Source: Amorphochlora amoebiformis (lineage: Eukaryota; Cercozoa; Chlorarachniophyceae). From it: 64,000 bases of DNA. Under the pieces are notes generated by a model that did not search any database, was not told the origin of the DNA, and saw only the letters and a program-made list of their open reading frames with translations. The DNA is taken from the NCBI GenBank assembly GCA_054601695.1, contig BAAHQB010000029.1, positions 434,001 to 498,000 of the forward strand, in the 5' to 3' direction. The position numbers and the translations under genes were made by a program. Shown one piece after another: positions 1 to 64,000 of this stretch (positions are counted from its first letter, which is position 1; every line of letters starts with the position of its first letter).

Positions 1-54
1 TATATATATAGAGTTATAATATTGTATAATTTTATATAAATATGTAAACCTCAG

Positions 55-16529
<16,475 letters not shown>

Positions 16530-17087
16530 CTTATTAGACTTATATGTTGTTGCTATAGTCTGGACAGTTGTTAGCCGTGCCATGCTTATAAATTTAAAGA
16601 CATTCAGAAGTACAAGTATTTGAATTCACATCTCTATAGACTGTTATTTATAGATAGCTGTTAATAGGTCGACCTATGTCTATGATGATGACTTGAATTC
16701 ACGCGACTATGTGATTGGATTCTACGAGTGAGTACCGTATAATGACTAACAATATACTAAATATGTATATATCTCATAGTGTGTAGCATGGTCATCAAGT
16801 TGAACAATAACTAGAATACTAGCGAAATATTATCTTTCATGATCCGAGATGCCTACACGTCTGGTACGTATCTAGGTATACGTACGTGCTAGACGTGCAC
16901 TTCTACGTGCGTATTCATTTGCTCAAGCGTACGAATTTTCCGGCCAGATATTCGCAAACAGTATTAGTACCTATTGACATTGCATGTGAGCACATGTACA
17001 CATATCCAAACATACATTTTGGATGTATAATGACGATACTGAGTCTACGAATAATCTAGATCGTACATATTATAGTATGATGTCGTA

Positions 17088-17288
17088 TACGCACACGTAC
17101 GTATACGTACACGCACGTATACGTACACGCACATTTACGTACACGCACATTTACGTACACACACGTATACGTACACGCACGTATACGTACACGCACGTAT
17201 ACGTACACGCACGTATACGTACACGCACGTATACGTACACGCACGTATACGTACACGCACGTATACTACGTACACGCACGTATACGTA
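17088..17288. repeat. 16-bp CpG-rich alternating purine-pyrimidine repeat
   Basis: About 12 units of CGTATACGTACACGCA, the only CpG-rich tandem repeat in the window. Open frames of TYTHVYVHARIR type are artefacts. Confidence 0.93.
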
Positions 17289-17523
17289 CCAGACGTACTG
17301 CATGTATACGATCGTATACGAACTCATACGTACGTCTAGCACGTATTCATGTACGTACCTACCATAATGGTACGATTGTGAGTCGCACATACGTTCTATA
17401 TGTGTATGTAATGCGCAAACGTCTGTTTACGAAAATCAAAACGGCTCGACGATTCGTTTATTACTCACTTATATGATTCAGTTATCCGGCTAGTCTGGGT
17501 TCCGAGGGTAGATATCCAATATA

Positions 17524-17540
<17 letters not shown>

Positions 17541-17593
<53 letters not shown>
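17541..17593. repeat. (AAT)n microsatellite
   Basis: About 17 trinucleotide units flanked by (TA)n. Confidence 0.97.
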
Positions 17594-17595
<2 letters not shown>

Positions 17596-18067
17596 TATAT
17601 AGTATTCCGTCCGTAACTAATTATAGTTTATCCATGTGTATGGCAGGTCTTCCCGCGCAATTAGAAATGTTCTGGCAAGAATTTACCAATAATCATTGAC
17701 ATATCTCAACTGTTCATAAGGACATTGGAACTGCAGACTGCATCTAGTCAATTTCTAGACGTACGCTACGACCAATAAATACTACGGATACTAGGGATAC
17801 TCTGACCTTCCCGCATTACACACATGTACTTATTACAAATCTAGGCATGGAATGATTACAATGAATATGCTGTGTGCACAAACTTAGTCTAGAAAGTGTA
17901 CCGATGTTGCTCTGGTACTCCGTATCCATATTCTAGTACACACGCGTGACATGTTCTTTCTGATTCTTACAAGGAGGTTTATATCTTACAACTATTTGCT
18001 TACACCCTAGATTATGTAATGTTCGACGATGTACGACTGATTAGTGATTGATGCTTGCAGGGTCTAA

Positions 18068-33272
<15,205 letters not shown>

Positions 33273-33606
33273 CGCGAAAGGTAGCCAAACACGGCAGCGC
33301 GGCGGCCACTGCCAGCGCCTGCATAATAAAGCATACTTTTAGAATATCTTAATCTGGTATGAAGATATATTAAAAGTAGATATATTAATAATTCCACAAG
33401 GTCTGGGTACAATTTGGGACAGAGCACCCAAATTGCCACTTTTAAGTATTTCTTGGTGAATTGACCATAAATCATCCAACATCAACAATCGACGTCACTC
33501 AAAGTGACAGAAGGGGAGATACATTTCTCCCTAGCAACACCATACTAGACCGTGAGTGACATATTGTGACAATCCGAAGTGACCGCCGATCAGTCGTCCC
33601 CGTACC
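33273..33606. promoter_or_regulatory. Bidirectional promoter region between MFS and aldo-keto reductase genes
   Basis: 334 bp of complex, non-repetitive DNA between two divergent start codons. It holds a dyad GTCACTC-N3-GTGAC at 33494-33508 and further GTGAC words at 33556-33560, 33566-33570 and 33579-33583. No TATA element can be told from the AT-rich background. A shared control region is an inference from spacing. Confidence 0.5.
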
Positions 33607-43092
<9,486 letters not shown>

Positions 43093-43466
43093 ACTTATTA
43101 GCACCACTCTGTATTCGCAGTTGCGTGAGCTATCTACTAGATGGAAATATCGATCGAGTACTCTCTAGACTCTGTCACGCATGTGATCTATCGCTGAACT
43201 ATAATTCTAATATAATCCCTAACCAATTATCAGATTTCTAGGATTTCATCCTTCTTACACTACAACTAGCACTAGTACAGGCAACTGAGTAATGTATATC
43301 AAGTCTTGATAAATTTATAGGTGTACTGTACGCGTACGCGTATCCTAGGTATCATGCATGATGTAAACACCATGTCATTAGATATTCTAGATCTAGATAT
43401 TGGTACATACATATACGTACATATATATATATATATTGTATATGTATATATCTAGATATATATGTG

Positions 43467-43500
<34 letters not shown>

Positions 43501-43608
43501 TACTAGATATCTACTAGATCTAGGATATAGTGTATATATATACATATATAAATGATAATAATTAAATATAAATCTAGATAAATATCAGAATATATATCTA
43601 GTGTATAT

Positions 43609-43694
<86 letters not shown>

Positions 43695-43820
43695 TATATA
43701 TGTATACACTGCACAGTATGATGTAAAGGTTAATAAAACGTTTTGAACCGTGACCCGCGCATGATGATCGGCTAAGTTTACAGTCATTTGAACACAAGCA
43801 TATCGATTGCGTTGCCCAGC
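43093..43820. other. Convergent intergenic region, aldo-keto reductase / UAP56
   Basis: Both 3' ends lie here. The first 300 bp is complex sequence and the rest is (TA)n-rich (43416-43690). No gene seen. Confidence 0.6.
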
Positions 43821-44086
43821 TTAGGAACCCATGTAAGTGGAGGTGTCAATCTCGTCGGGAAGTTCGTTCACGGCGACCTCAAAGCGAGACTGAACTTTAT
43901 CCAAGATTTCTGAATCTTCCTTGGAAGACACGAATGTAATAGCGAGTCCCTTCGTTCCAAACCTTCCCGATCGACCGACCTGGTAAAGGATATTTAAAAA
44001 ATATCGCAGATTAGATTATGCATATGAAGTATTATTTATATATATATGTCGATATATATTATACATATATTATACATATATATATA

Positions 44087-44128
<42 letters not shown>

Positions 44129-45912
44129 TTGTGCACAAGGGATAAAAAATAAAACAGTTGACTAACCCTGTGGAGGTATGTGTTATCATCGGTAGGCATG
44201 TCGTAGTTGATAACAATATTGACACGCTCAAAATCGACTCCGCGCCCGAAGATATCGGTGGAGACGAGCAGCCGGCTCTCTCCATTTTTGAAGGCGTTGT
44301 ATCGATTGATGCTGATATAAACGAATGAGTTGTCTTGCCAGAATGACTTGATTATGTATACCGCTCCGCCTGCTTGAGGTTGCCCATCATGGCCATCGAA
44401 GGGAAGTTGCACTCCTGGAGCAACCTATCTAGCTCGCGGCAGCGACGGACTCCATTGACAAAGATAACAACTTGGTTGAACTCTAGTGCGTCAAGGAGGT
44501 CAGTGAGCTTCCTGTTCTTCTCCTTCTCCTCGAGCTTTACGTAGTACTGCTGCAGTCCACGGAGAGTGAGCTTCTTCTCGTCATCGACGAGGATCTCTTG
44601 CGGCTGAAAAAAGTTATGAACAAAAACAACTGAGGGCCTGCTGCTTGCTGCATCTTGCTCCCTCGAACCGGTTTTGCGGTGGGCTATAGCAAGCAAATAC
44701 GTTCCACCCTCCCAGCATACTCCCCTCCAAGACAAGCCCCCAAAGACTTAATCCCAGCATCATAATGTGTGTCCTATCCTGACTCCTCCACGACGAACAG
44801 CGAAAAAAGGACGATGGGTGGGGGGACAGAGACGCGAAGACTTGCGGTTAGTGGATAGAGCGTCTCTTACGTTGACGGTAAACTTGCGGCAGACAGGGCG
44901 AACTTCCTTGCTCAGGGTTGCTGTAAACATCATCACTTGCTTCTCGTAGGGCGTTTTCTTGAAGATAGCCTGCACGTCCGCACGCATATCTGCATTCAGT
45001 AGTTTAAATCAGCTTTTGCTTTGGGCGACAATCGAGGACCTTTCCCAGAGTTAACTATACCTAGAGATATCAAAAGGGATGATAACATACAACGCGTACC
45101 AGTTTGCTCCAGAAGCTGGTCACACTCGTCGAGAATGAATCTTTTAAGCTTGTCGAGCTTCATTACGCCGTCGAGGACAAGAGCCTTAACGCGACCTGGG
45201 GTACCGCAGACGATATGTGGAGGATTCTCCTCGAACAGTCTCTTGTGTTCACTGTACGGAACACCCCCGTAGATCTCCTCGCACTCAATATCCGGCAGAT
45301 ACTGTGAGAAGCGCTTGAACTCCTCCCTAATCTGGTGGGCAAGCTCCCGCGTGTGCGCCAGAACTAGGGTGTCTATAACGTTCTTGCCGCTCTCCTTCTC
45401 TGGACGGATTAGATGGAGGGTAGATAGAACGAAAACGGCCGTCTTTCCCATTCCGGACTTGGCCTGACAGATGATATCGTGTCCCAAAATTGCCTGGGGA
45501 ATGCACGTCTGCTGGACTGGTTTTTTTTGGATAACACAAGGAAAGAAAAGGCTCAAATCAGATGTAGTCCAGATATACTTAAGTTTTCGCTACTCGCATT
45601 GTTATTTGCCGGTACCTTGCGAGGGAAGCTCGAACCCACACCTCTCGACGGCCTGCAGAACTTCAGGGATGAGAACAAGATCGCGGAAACCTGACGCGTG
45701 GATTCCAGCGTATGATCCTCTGTCAACAGTGATTTCCTGTCAGTTGGGATGATTCCGCCAGCCAAAATGTTTGTCTGTTCTCACTTCTTGACGGGTTCGG
45801 TCTTGGCTTTGGTTTCGGCGGGAGCATCTCCAATGTCATCGTCGTCGTAGTCGACGAGATCGGGATCGTCCTCAGCGGCGGCAGTGACAGGTTTTTTTTC
45901 CTCAGTAGACAT
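43821..45912 (-). CDS. DDX39B: UAP56/Sub2 (DDX39B) spliceosomal and mRNA-export helicase, 7 exons
   Basis: Complete 437-residue DExD/H-box ATPase, close to the usual 428-446. In other eukaryotes it acts in prespliceosome assembly and, with TREX, in mRNA export in the nucleus. Exons (- strand): 45912-45785, 45719-45616, 45516-45100, 44989-44871, 44603-44362, 44311-44167, 43979-43821 (TAA); 1314 nt in frame. Motifs: acidic N-terminus with [26 protein letters not shown] and the Q motif region, motif I AKSGMGKT (96-103), [19 protein letters not shown], motif II DECD (207-210), motif III TAT (239-241), motif IV VIFV (302-305), [10 protein letters not shown], motif VI HRVGRSGR (384-391), C-terminal TYMGS. 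Introns are short and ordinary except intron 6, which holds a (TA)n tract. Head-to-head with the TVP15-like gene. Confidence 0.97.
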
Positions 45913-46259
45913 CCTCTAAGAAGCGTTGAAAAGTCAGACTTGCCGCAGATCGGGCTCCGAGGAGGAAATGGCGTGATTACCGACAACCTTGCGTGCGCAA
46001 CTCCTTGTGATCTTTGGACCCGCGAAGATATCTTGAAATAATTTTTGATTTTCTCGGGAGTCTTTAACCAGAAAATACCTTAACCTCAACTAATATTCAT
46101 ATTGATACATCAATATTTTAGATATTGATAATATGAAAATATTATAATATTTACGAATTCCAAAAATATGCGGGATATTGAAAATATATATCCCATTAGC
46201 GAACCGAGCCGATATTATAAACTTCGAAATTGTCTTAACAACTTTATTTCGCGGCTACA
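45913..46259. promoter_or_regulatory. Bidirectional promoter region between UAP56 and TVP15-like genes
   Basis: 347 bp between divergent start codons, free of (TA)n arrays and unlike the surrounding DNA. It should hold both transcription starts. No specific motif is claimed. Confidence 0.45.
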
Positions 46260-57235
<10,976 letters not shown>

Positions 57236-57295
57236 GTATGCTTGCTCATATACATATGTGAACGCATATCCATAAGCTCTGCTTGCTGATATATG

Positions 57296-58132
57296 TCAAC
57301 GCTTGCTCATATATGTGAACGCATATTCATAAGCTCTAGAGAGTCTCGTCTGGATAGATAGATAATTATTAGATATGTGCAGCTCATCTTTGTACCACTT
57401 GAAACTTGACTTTGCGAAAATTTTGAAAACTTTTTCAAACACTGATGACAATGAATAATATCTATTTCTTCTAGTCTAGTTACACATACATACATATATG
57501 TGTAATATATATAATACGGTTTATATTCTAGCTTTTTCCTAGGATTCTTTTGTTAGTATGCTCAGACCTTAAATCAAAAGTTATGTAGTACGATGATAGA
57601 TCTATACTTTGATGATTACGATTGAGTTCTAAAACTTGCCGCTTTCGCAAGCCATACTAGCCATACACACTAGATACAACGCCGCACCATCTCGTAAGTT
57701 ATTCTAATATTAATCTAGTAAATAGAAGTCGAAATTCGGCTTGAATAATTCTGTAGATTCTACGCTAACATCAGTAAAACAACCTTGGCATTACCCATTT
57801 TTTCCTGCATATATCTAGTATATCTAGTATATACTCTAGATACTCGCCAAGATGTGTCGTTGAATCCTTGCCGAATCTTCGATCTCCCTAATTAAATATG
57901 TTCATTACTATATATATATATGTATATATATATACATACTTACATATACTATATATATATAATATATGTATATATATATATATATATATGATATAATATA
58001 TATATATATATATACATATATACATGTATATATATGTATATATATATATATATATATATTGTAGTATATTATATAGAAATATATTCATATACATATACAC
58101 TATAATAATTACAATATTACACACATATATAC

Positions 58133-58171
<39 letters not shown>

Positions 58172-58230
58172 GAATATCATACACATTTGCTTTTCTGTCG
58201 TTTTATTCTTGTTTATTGCAGCATATAAAT

Positions 58231-58287
<57 letters not shown>

Positions 58288-58447
58288 AACATAAATACAC
58301 AACACGATATACATGTACAGTACCATAGGCAAGTGGTTCTAGTATACGTCCACCATATCCTTGATATTCGAGTATAGCTGTAAGTCTTCCATACGGACGG
58401 AAAGGAGTAAACCGAGGGCCTTTATATACACGCATACGTATACATAT

Positions 58448-58486
<39 letters not shown>

Positions 58487-58535
58487 AGTGCATATATATA
58501 TATATATATATGCTATATATATTATATAGAATATA

Positions 58536-58597
<62 letters not shown>

Positions 58598-58702
58598 AGT
58601 CTTCTATACGGACAGGAAGGAGTAACTCAAGGGTATGTGCATAATGTATAATATAAATATGTCTTATACAACTACACATATACATACGTAAAATATATAT
58701 AT

Positions 58703-58751
<49 letters not shown>

Positions 58752-58815
58752 TTATGTTATATATGTACCTTTCGCTTCGCCTCAGCAGCAAAGACTTTCA
58801 TATTCTGTGCCTTCA

Positions 58816-58866
<51 letters not shown>

Positions 58867-59305
58867 ACATGTATGTATATGCATATTTTCATATGTATAT
58901 AGACGTATCTATGTATGCATTATATACATATGTATATGTATATTATCTGTGAATGTAACATGAATGTATGTATATATATGTATACACATACACATATATG
59001 TATATATGAAGAAATATATACAAATAACGTGCATAGTACAAATGTACACATCTACACAGCATATCTCTGCATACAGTTTTAATGTTCCTATTTGAATGTA
59101 TATATAATATATATGTTTAATATATATGTATATCTATATAAATATCTACATCTAAGAGTACACATATATCTGTGCGTAAAGGAAAAATATGCACCCTATA
59201 TTCACACACACATGTATATTACATAATATATACATATATATATGTACATGTATATATGTGTATATATATACATATGTATATATTTTATATATTATATATA
59301 TATAT

Positions 59306-59348
<43 letters not shown>

Positions 59349-60216
59349 GAACCTTAGCAATCGCCGCTATCCATCCTAAAGACTTCGCTAACATGAAACT
59401 TGGGCCCTCTAAGATGTGCGTATTTATAATCAGTGTGTGCAGATGTAAATGTTATAATAAGTATATATATATATATATATATATACATTCATACGCACAA
59501 GTACACACACACTAACTATATATATATATATTACATATAATATACATACATATTTATAAACATGTATTAAAACATACATCTTACTATAACTCTTATCCTA
59601 GTCCTCACCCCTAATCCATAGTCTAATCACAACCCTAATTCCAAGGCAAGGGTCTAAAAATATGGGTATAAATCTGAGGGTGTACTTTCGGTGTTTTTGT
59701 GATATATATGAGAGATATATGCATTTGTATGATAACCAATGCATTTACACGTATTTAACATAGATGTATCTACGTATGAATATAAAACATATGATTAGTA
59801 TACTGAGGATGTACTTTCTGTGTTATTATAGATACTTTCATACACATATACATCCATATATAAGTAAGTTGAAGACTAGAATTAAGCTTGGGTATAATTA
59901 GGGTTAAGATTTTGACTACTCACCCCTAATGTTAGAATTACGATTATTATCAAATATAGCATGGACTATTAATAGATAGGCCAAGTGTTACACATCACCC
60001 TCATATCCCTCCTTGACCTCCGCTTCAAATTCCTACGGGTTTGTTAGGGTTGGGATTAGGTTTAGGGTTGAGGTTAGGATTAGGTTTAGGTTAAGGGTTG
60101 GGTTATTAAGTTGAATGTATGCACAAATACGTTTATATCTGTGAATAGAAAATAGACGATTTCATATATGTATATTATATACATATATATATATATATAT
60201 ATTATAATCTATGTAA

Positions 60217-60274
<58 letters not shown>

Positions 60275-60767
60275 ATATATATTGTATCAAGAACCAATGC
60301 GGCCTCCTCAGCCATTGTGTAGGCCTCTGATAAAGATAAGATTAAGGTCAGTGTTAGCGTTGTCTCATTCTCGTCATTACGTTTCCCACATCATACTAAT
60401 CAAATACGTCACATAATCATGATATGTTCAACTAAAGTATATACTAATACATGTGTATAAATATATACCCATATTTGTGTGTGTATATATTTACAAGCCG
60501 ATGACAATATGCTATAGTCACAATGATATGATGGCATTTAGACTTCAGATTAGAGTTAAGGTTGGGGTAGGTTAGTGGGATGGCTTAGGGTTTGGGTTCG
60601 GGTTGGTATTAGGGTTAGGAAGAGAATGGGATACCGTCGTATGAGCTTCGGTAGTATTTACAAACGGCTATCAAGAGAAGGAGGGAGGCTTTCTGTGTGT
60701 ATGTGTATGGAGTATATATATATATGTATATATACATTTACATATTTTATATATATATATATATGCG

Positions 60768-60807
<40 letters not shown>

Positions 60808-60829
60808 TATATATATATTATATTAATTT

Positions 60830-60872
<43 letters not shown>

Positions 60873-60997
60873 CATATATGTATATGTGTATAGATAATTT
60901 AAATAATATATACATAGTATTCTGATCAAGTAGATACTTGCACATAACCCCTTGATATACATTTATGGGTATATGTGTACAAGAAAATATCTTGATG

Positions 60998-61079
<82 letters not shown>

Positions 61080-61085
61080 ACACAT

Positions 61086-61120
<35 letters not shown>

Positions 61121-61388
61121 CTGAGATATGTATATATATATATATATGCATACATACATTTGTTTATATATATATATATATTTATACATATGTATATATG
61201 TATTATGTAGGATTTCTGTGTGTATGTGTATGGAGTATATATATATATATGTATATATACATTTACATATTTTGTATATATATATATATATATATGCGTG
61301 AAAATATATATTATATATACATATTAATATTTGTATGTATATATATATGTATATATATATAATATATATATATATTTATATATATATA

Positions 61389-61430
<42 letters not shown>

Positions 61431-62012
61431 TAATTCACACACACACGCACACATATAGGGGAGAGAGAGAGGGAGGAAAAGGAACAGAAGTATTATGTAA
61501 ATGTATTTTTCGCACCTTAAAGGGCTTTCCTAATTCAACTCCTTTGGCTATATTATCAAGTTTGCTAGCTATCTCTCCCTGGATACATATATATATATAT
61601 ATATAATATATAATATATATATATAATATATATATATGTATATATATATTTATATATATATATATGTATATCTATGAAATGCATGGATATAAATATGTGT
61701 ATATATACATACATAAACACACATATATACATACATACATGTGGTGGTAACCTACTCTTTGATCAGAGTTGTGGTATCAATCAAGACAGAAGGGAATTTA
61801 CTTACTGCCAAGAATTTGATTCACTTTGCTGAGTTTCAATATCAACTAAGGCAGAAATTGCCCAAAGATTGAATTATACTCATATACAAATTTGAATGAA
61901 ATACGTTTGCCGCGTATTCCATATTCCCACTTACCTCAGCGAAAGGAGTGATCAAATATTGAACAAGTCCAAACACTAGTGAGGCAAGCAAGTGATAGAT
62001 ACCGTTCATCAT
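57296..62012 (-). CDS. Unrecognised membrane-associated protein, about 10 exons
   Basis: Not recognised. Exons (- strand): 62012-61935, 61578-61516, 60692-60666, 60324-60295, 59406-59353, 58804-58769, 58419-58348, 57887-57795, 57703-57667, 57441-57296 (TGA); 636 nt, 211 residues, every join in frame and nearly all in phase 0. Hydrophobic segments: [16 protein letters not shown] near the N-terminus, [24 protein letters not shown] and ALYLVLF, with amphipathic charged stretches ([30 protein letters not shown]) between them. Exon 60692-60666 and the exact ends of 60324-60295 are the weakest calls. The upstream Met context follows a run of 16 A on the sense strand (62021-62036), odd for a leader, so the first exon could instead be internal. 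It converges on the TVP15-like gene with 60 bp between stop codons. Confidence 0.62.
58590..58640 (-). repeat. Upstream copy of exon 58419 start, unrecognised gene
   Basis: AAGTCTTCTATACGGACAGG...AGTAACTC copies AAGTCTTCCATACGGACGG...AGTAAACC at 58383-58413. Confidence 0.9.
60048..60110 (-). repeat. TTAGGG-orientation telomere-like block
   Basis: Degenerate TTAGGGTT words, that is CCCTAA on the coding (-) strand of the unrecognised gene. A second block is at 60552-60622. Confidence 0.85.
60690..61450. repeat. About 150-bp direct duplication
   Basis: 60692-60835 (TTCTGTGTGTATGTGTATGG, then ATTTACATATTTT and ATGCGTGAA) recurs at 61211-61445. It spans the acceptor of the putative exon 60692-60666. 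Confidence 0.85.
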
Positions 62013-62185
62013 ATCAATTCTTTTTTTTTTTTTTTTAAACGGCATCCCACCACACCCGTCGCTTGTAGGTATCTATCTGAATTGAGATTCCTCCGACAAT
62101 TAAGTCATCATAGGATTAGTCCCGACAAGCGACAGTTGTATATATTTTCTTAAGCGACATATACCAGGCCCCAATCTACATACAT

Positions 62186-62219
<34 letters not shown>

Positions 62220-62285
62220 TGCATTTATTTATGTATATGTTTATATATATATATATATATATATATGAGTATGTATTTAATTGAA

Positions 62286-62320
<35 letters not shown>

Positions 62321-62357
62321 ACATGTATATATACATATATAGATACACACACACCAC

Positions 62358-62396
<39 letters not shown>

Positions 62397-62418
62397 ACAT
62401 AAATAGATACACACACAC

Positions 62419-62482
<64 letters not shown>

Positions 62483-62483
62483 T

Positions 62484-62532
<49 letters not shown>

Positions 62533-62540
62533 GTACATAC
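62013..62540. other. Region between the two - strand gene models
   Basis: Complex DNA at 62013-62190 with a 16-nt A run on the - strand (62021-62036), then (TA)n. Reading frames here do not clearly link the two models. Nothing else supported. Confidence 0.4.
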
Positions 62541-62611
62541 TTGTATATAAATCGAAAATATAATTTTGGCTAATGCACCCGCATATATATATATACATAT
62601 AAGGATATACA

Positions 62612-62650
<39 letters not shown>

Positions 62651-62698
62651 CCCCGTAGTATCTCCCCACCATTCAACTATACAAATGGATATACTTAA

Positions 62699-62729
<31 letters not shown>

Positions 62730-63048
62730 TACATGTATATATATATATATTATATCCCTGTAGTATCTCCCCTACCATTCAACTATACAAATGGATATAC
62801 TTAAATACACATATATATATATATGTATATAATTAAATATATATACATATACACACAATATATATATTATATACATATATATATAAGAATAAATATAAAT
62901 ATAATATTATATATAAATATACATATGTATATATATATACATATATTATATATATATATATATACATATCACTATTGATTTTGATATTACGTATAGGGCT
63001 TCCATGAGGACAGCTTCGGCTTCTAATACACCCTTGCCCGTCCGTCTG

Positions 63049-63098
<50 letters not shown>

Positions 63099-63231
63099 AA
63101 TGTATGTATATGTAAAATACAATTTTTTTTATATATTGATATCTGTATGTAGATTTATATTCTTTAGAATTGATATGTGTATATAGATAAGTTTTTTTTC
63201 ATATAAAATTATTTATGGAATATATATTATG

Positions 63232-63271
<40 letters not shown>

Positions 63272-63660
63272 ACACACATAATATATCCTTAACACTAGCC
63301 CTAACAATTACCCTAACTTTGGTTCTAACCCTAACCTAACCATAACTCTAACACAAACAACCTAACCCTAACTCTAACCCTAACCCTAATCCTAACCCTA
63401 ACCTAAATCCTAACCCTGACCTTTGTCCTAACCCTATCCTTTTACCCTAACCCTTAACCTAATACTTATCCCCCAACCCATACCTTTACATATTTGTATA
63501 ATACCATGTTTGCTTATATATATGTATATATATATATATATATGTATATATTATACATTATTACCATGCATATACATTTGCGCATAATATTATTCGTACA
63601 TATCTAAATATGCCTTGATAGAATATATAATAAATGTGTATGTATATGTATATATCGTAT

Positions 63661-63705
<45 letters not shown>

Positions 63706-63791
63706 TATATAGAAATATATATTTATATATAAACAGAACAAATACAATATACATATATATATATGTATATATATATATGTATATATATTAT

Positions 63792-63836
<45 letters not shown>

Positions 63837-63922
63837 TTTCATATTACTTTGATAGCAAGCACATTGCGAGATTCTCTCTAATAGCAGAGCTATCAAGTTT
63901 TCCAATCATTCCTAGTAACTTC
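62541..63922 (-). CDS. Exons of an unrecognised gene running off the right end
   Basis: Phase-linked exons on the - strand: 63922-63848 ([18 protein letters not shown] and on), 63045-62991 ([18 protein letters not shown]), a possible 7-nt microexon 62782-62776 and 62569-62541 ([10 protein letters not shown]). The first two are the stronger: good TAG acceptors, GTAATA donors, and frame conserved across the join (AA|A gives Lys). Family not recognised. A near copy of the 62782 region lies at 62641-62690. It may be a separate gene or the 5' part of the gene ending at 57296. Confidence 0.42.
62641..62805 (-). repeat. 45-bp direct duplication
   Basis: GTAGTATCTCCCCACCATTC (62655) and GTAGTATCTCCCCTACCATTC (62760) both run into AACTATACAAATGGATATAC. 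Confidence 0.95.
63287..63480 (+). repeat. Degenerate CCCTAA array
   Basis: CCCTAAC words in the region between exons 63045 and 63848 of the right-end - strand gene, here antisense to it. Confidence 0.88.
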
Positions 63923-64000
63923 CTATATATATATGTGTTTAGATGTGCACATATATATATACATATATATATATATATATGTGTATATGTATATATATAT

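Larger units (their letters stand above)
16530..18067. other. Convergent intergenic region, helicase / MFS gene
   Basis: About 1.5 kb of mostly unique DNA between two convergent stop codons. Apart from the CpG-rich tandem repeat near 17088 and the (TAA)n run near 17541 no gene or RNA could be supported. Confidence 0.6.

Noticed and set aside
61740-61870. Extra exon between the first two exons of the unrecognised gene
   Set aside because: Exons 62012-61935 and 61578-61516 already join in phase 0; no extra piece keeps the frame.

Overview
The window is nuclear DNA of a unicellular eukaryote (an alga or other protist; the lineage cannot be fixed from this sequence). The evidence is many short exons joined by GT-AG introns, a full splicing and export helicase (UAP56/Sub2 type), and telomere-like CCCTAA (TTAGGG) blocks. 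Most of the DNA is (TA)n microsatellite. Nearly all long open frames of alternating Ile/Tyr, Ser/Leu or Arg/Glu are translations of simple repeats and are not genes. The real coding sequence is a few percent of the window, in exons of about 27-150 nt, and was found by joining phase-compatible pieces between splice sites.

Six genes could be assembled, with part of a seventh. (1) + strand, 55-16529: a DEAD-box-type RNA helicase lacking its N-terminus, with motifs Ia to VI spread over at least 19 exons. (2) - strand, 33272-18068: a complete 534-residue MFS transporter of the SVOP/SV2 type in 23 exons. (3) + strand, 33607-43092: an aldo-keto reductase with an N-terminal signal-peptide-like segment; one exon, the one that should carry the catalytic Tyr, was not found. 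(4) - strand, 45912-43821: a complete 437-residue UAP56/Sub2 (DDX39B) helicase in 7 exons. (5) + strand, 46260-57235: a TVP15/COPI-associated-type membrane protein joined to a C-terminal EF-hand; one small exon was not found. (6) - strand, 62012-57296: an unrecognised 211-residue membrane-associated protein in about 10 exons. (7) - strand, about 63922-62541: exons of an unrecognised gene that runs off the window. Genes 2/3 and 4/5 are head-to-head pairs with about 0.34 kb between start codons; genes 5 and 6 converge with 60 bp between stop codons.

The most unusual feature lies in the introns. In at least 20 introns the splice junction next to an exon (about 15-40 nt of exon end plus 10-40 nt of intron) is repeated one to ten times inside the same intron, separated by (TA)n. 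Copies of a 5' splice site lie downstream of the real one; copies of a 3' splice site lie upstream. At several loci the copies decay with distance from the real exon. Many introns are (TA)n from the first bases after GT to the final TAG. CCCTAA arrays lie almost only in introns of the + strand genes in sense orientation, often directly before the acceptor, where the repeat supplies CTAAC (branch-point-like) words. A roughly 45-bp unit recurs seven times, always beside these arrays, and a roughly 0.2-0.4 kb dispersed element recurs four times in introns.

All exon joins are inferences from frame, splice consensus and family similarity recalled from memory; no alignment or transcript data were available.
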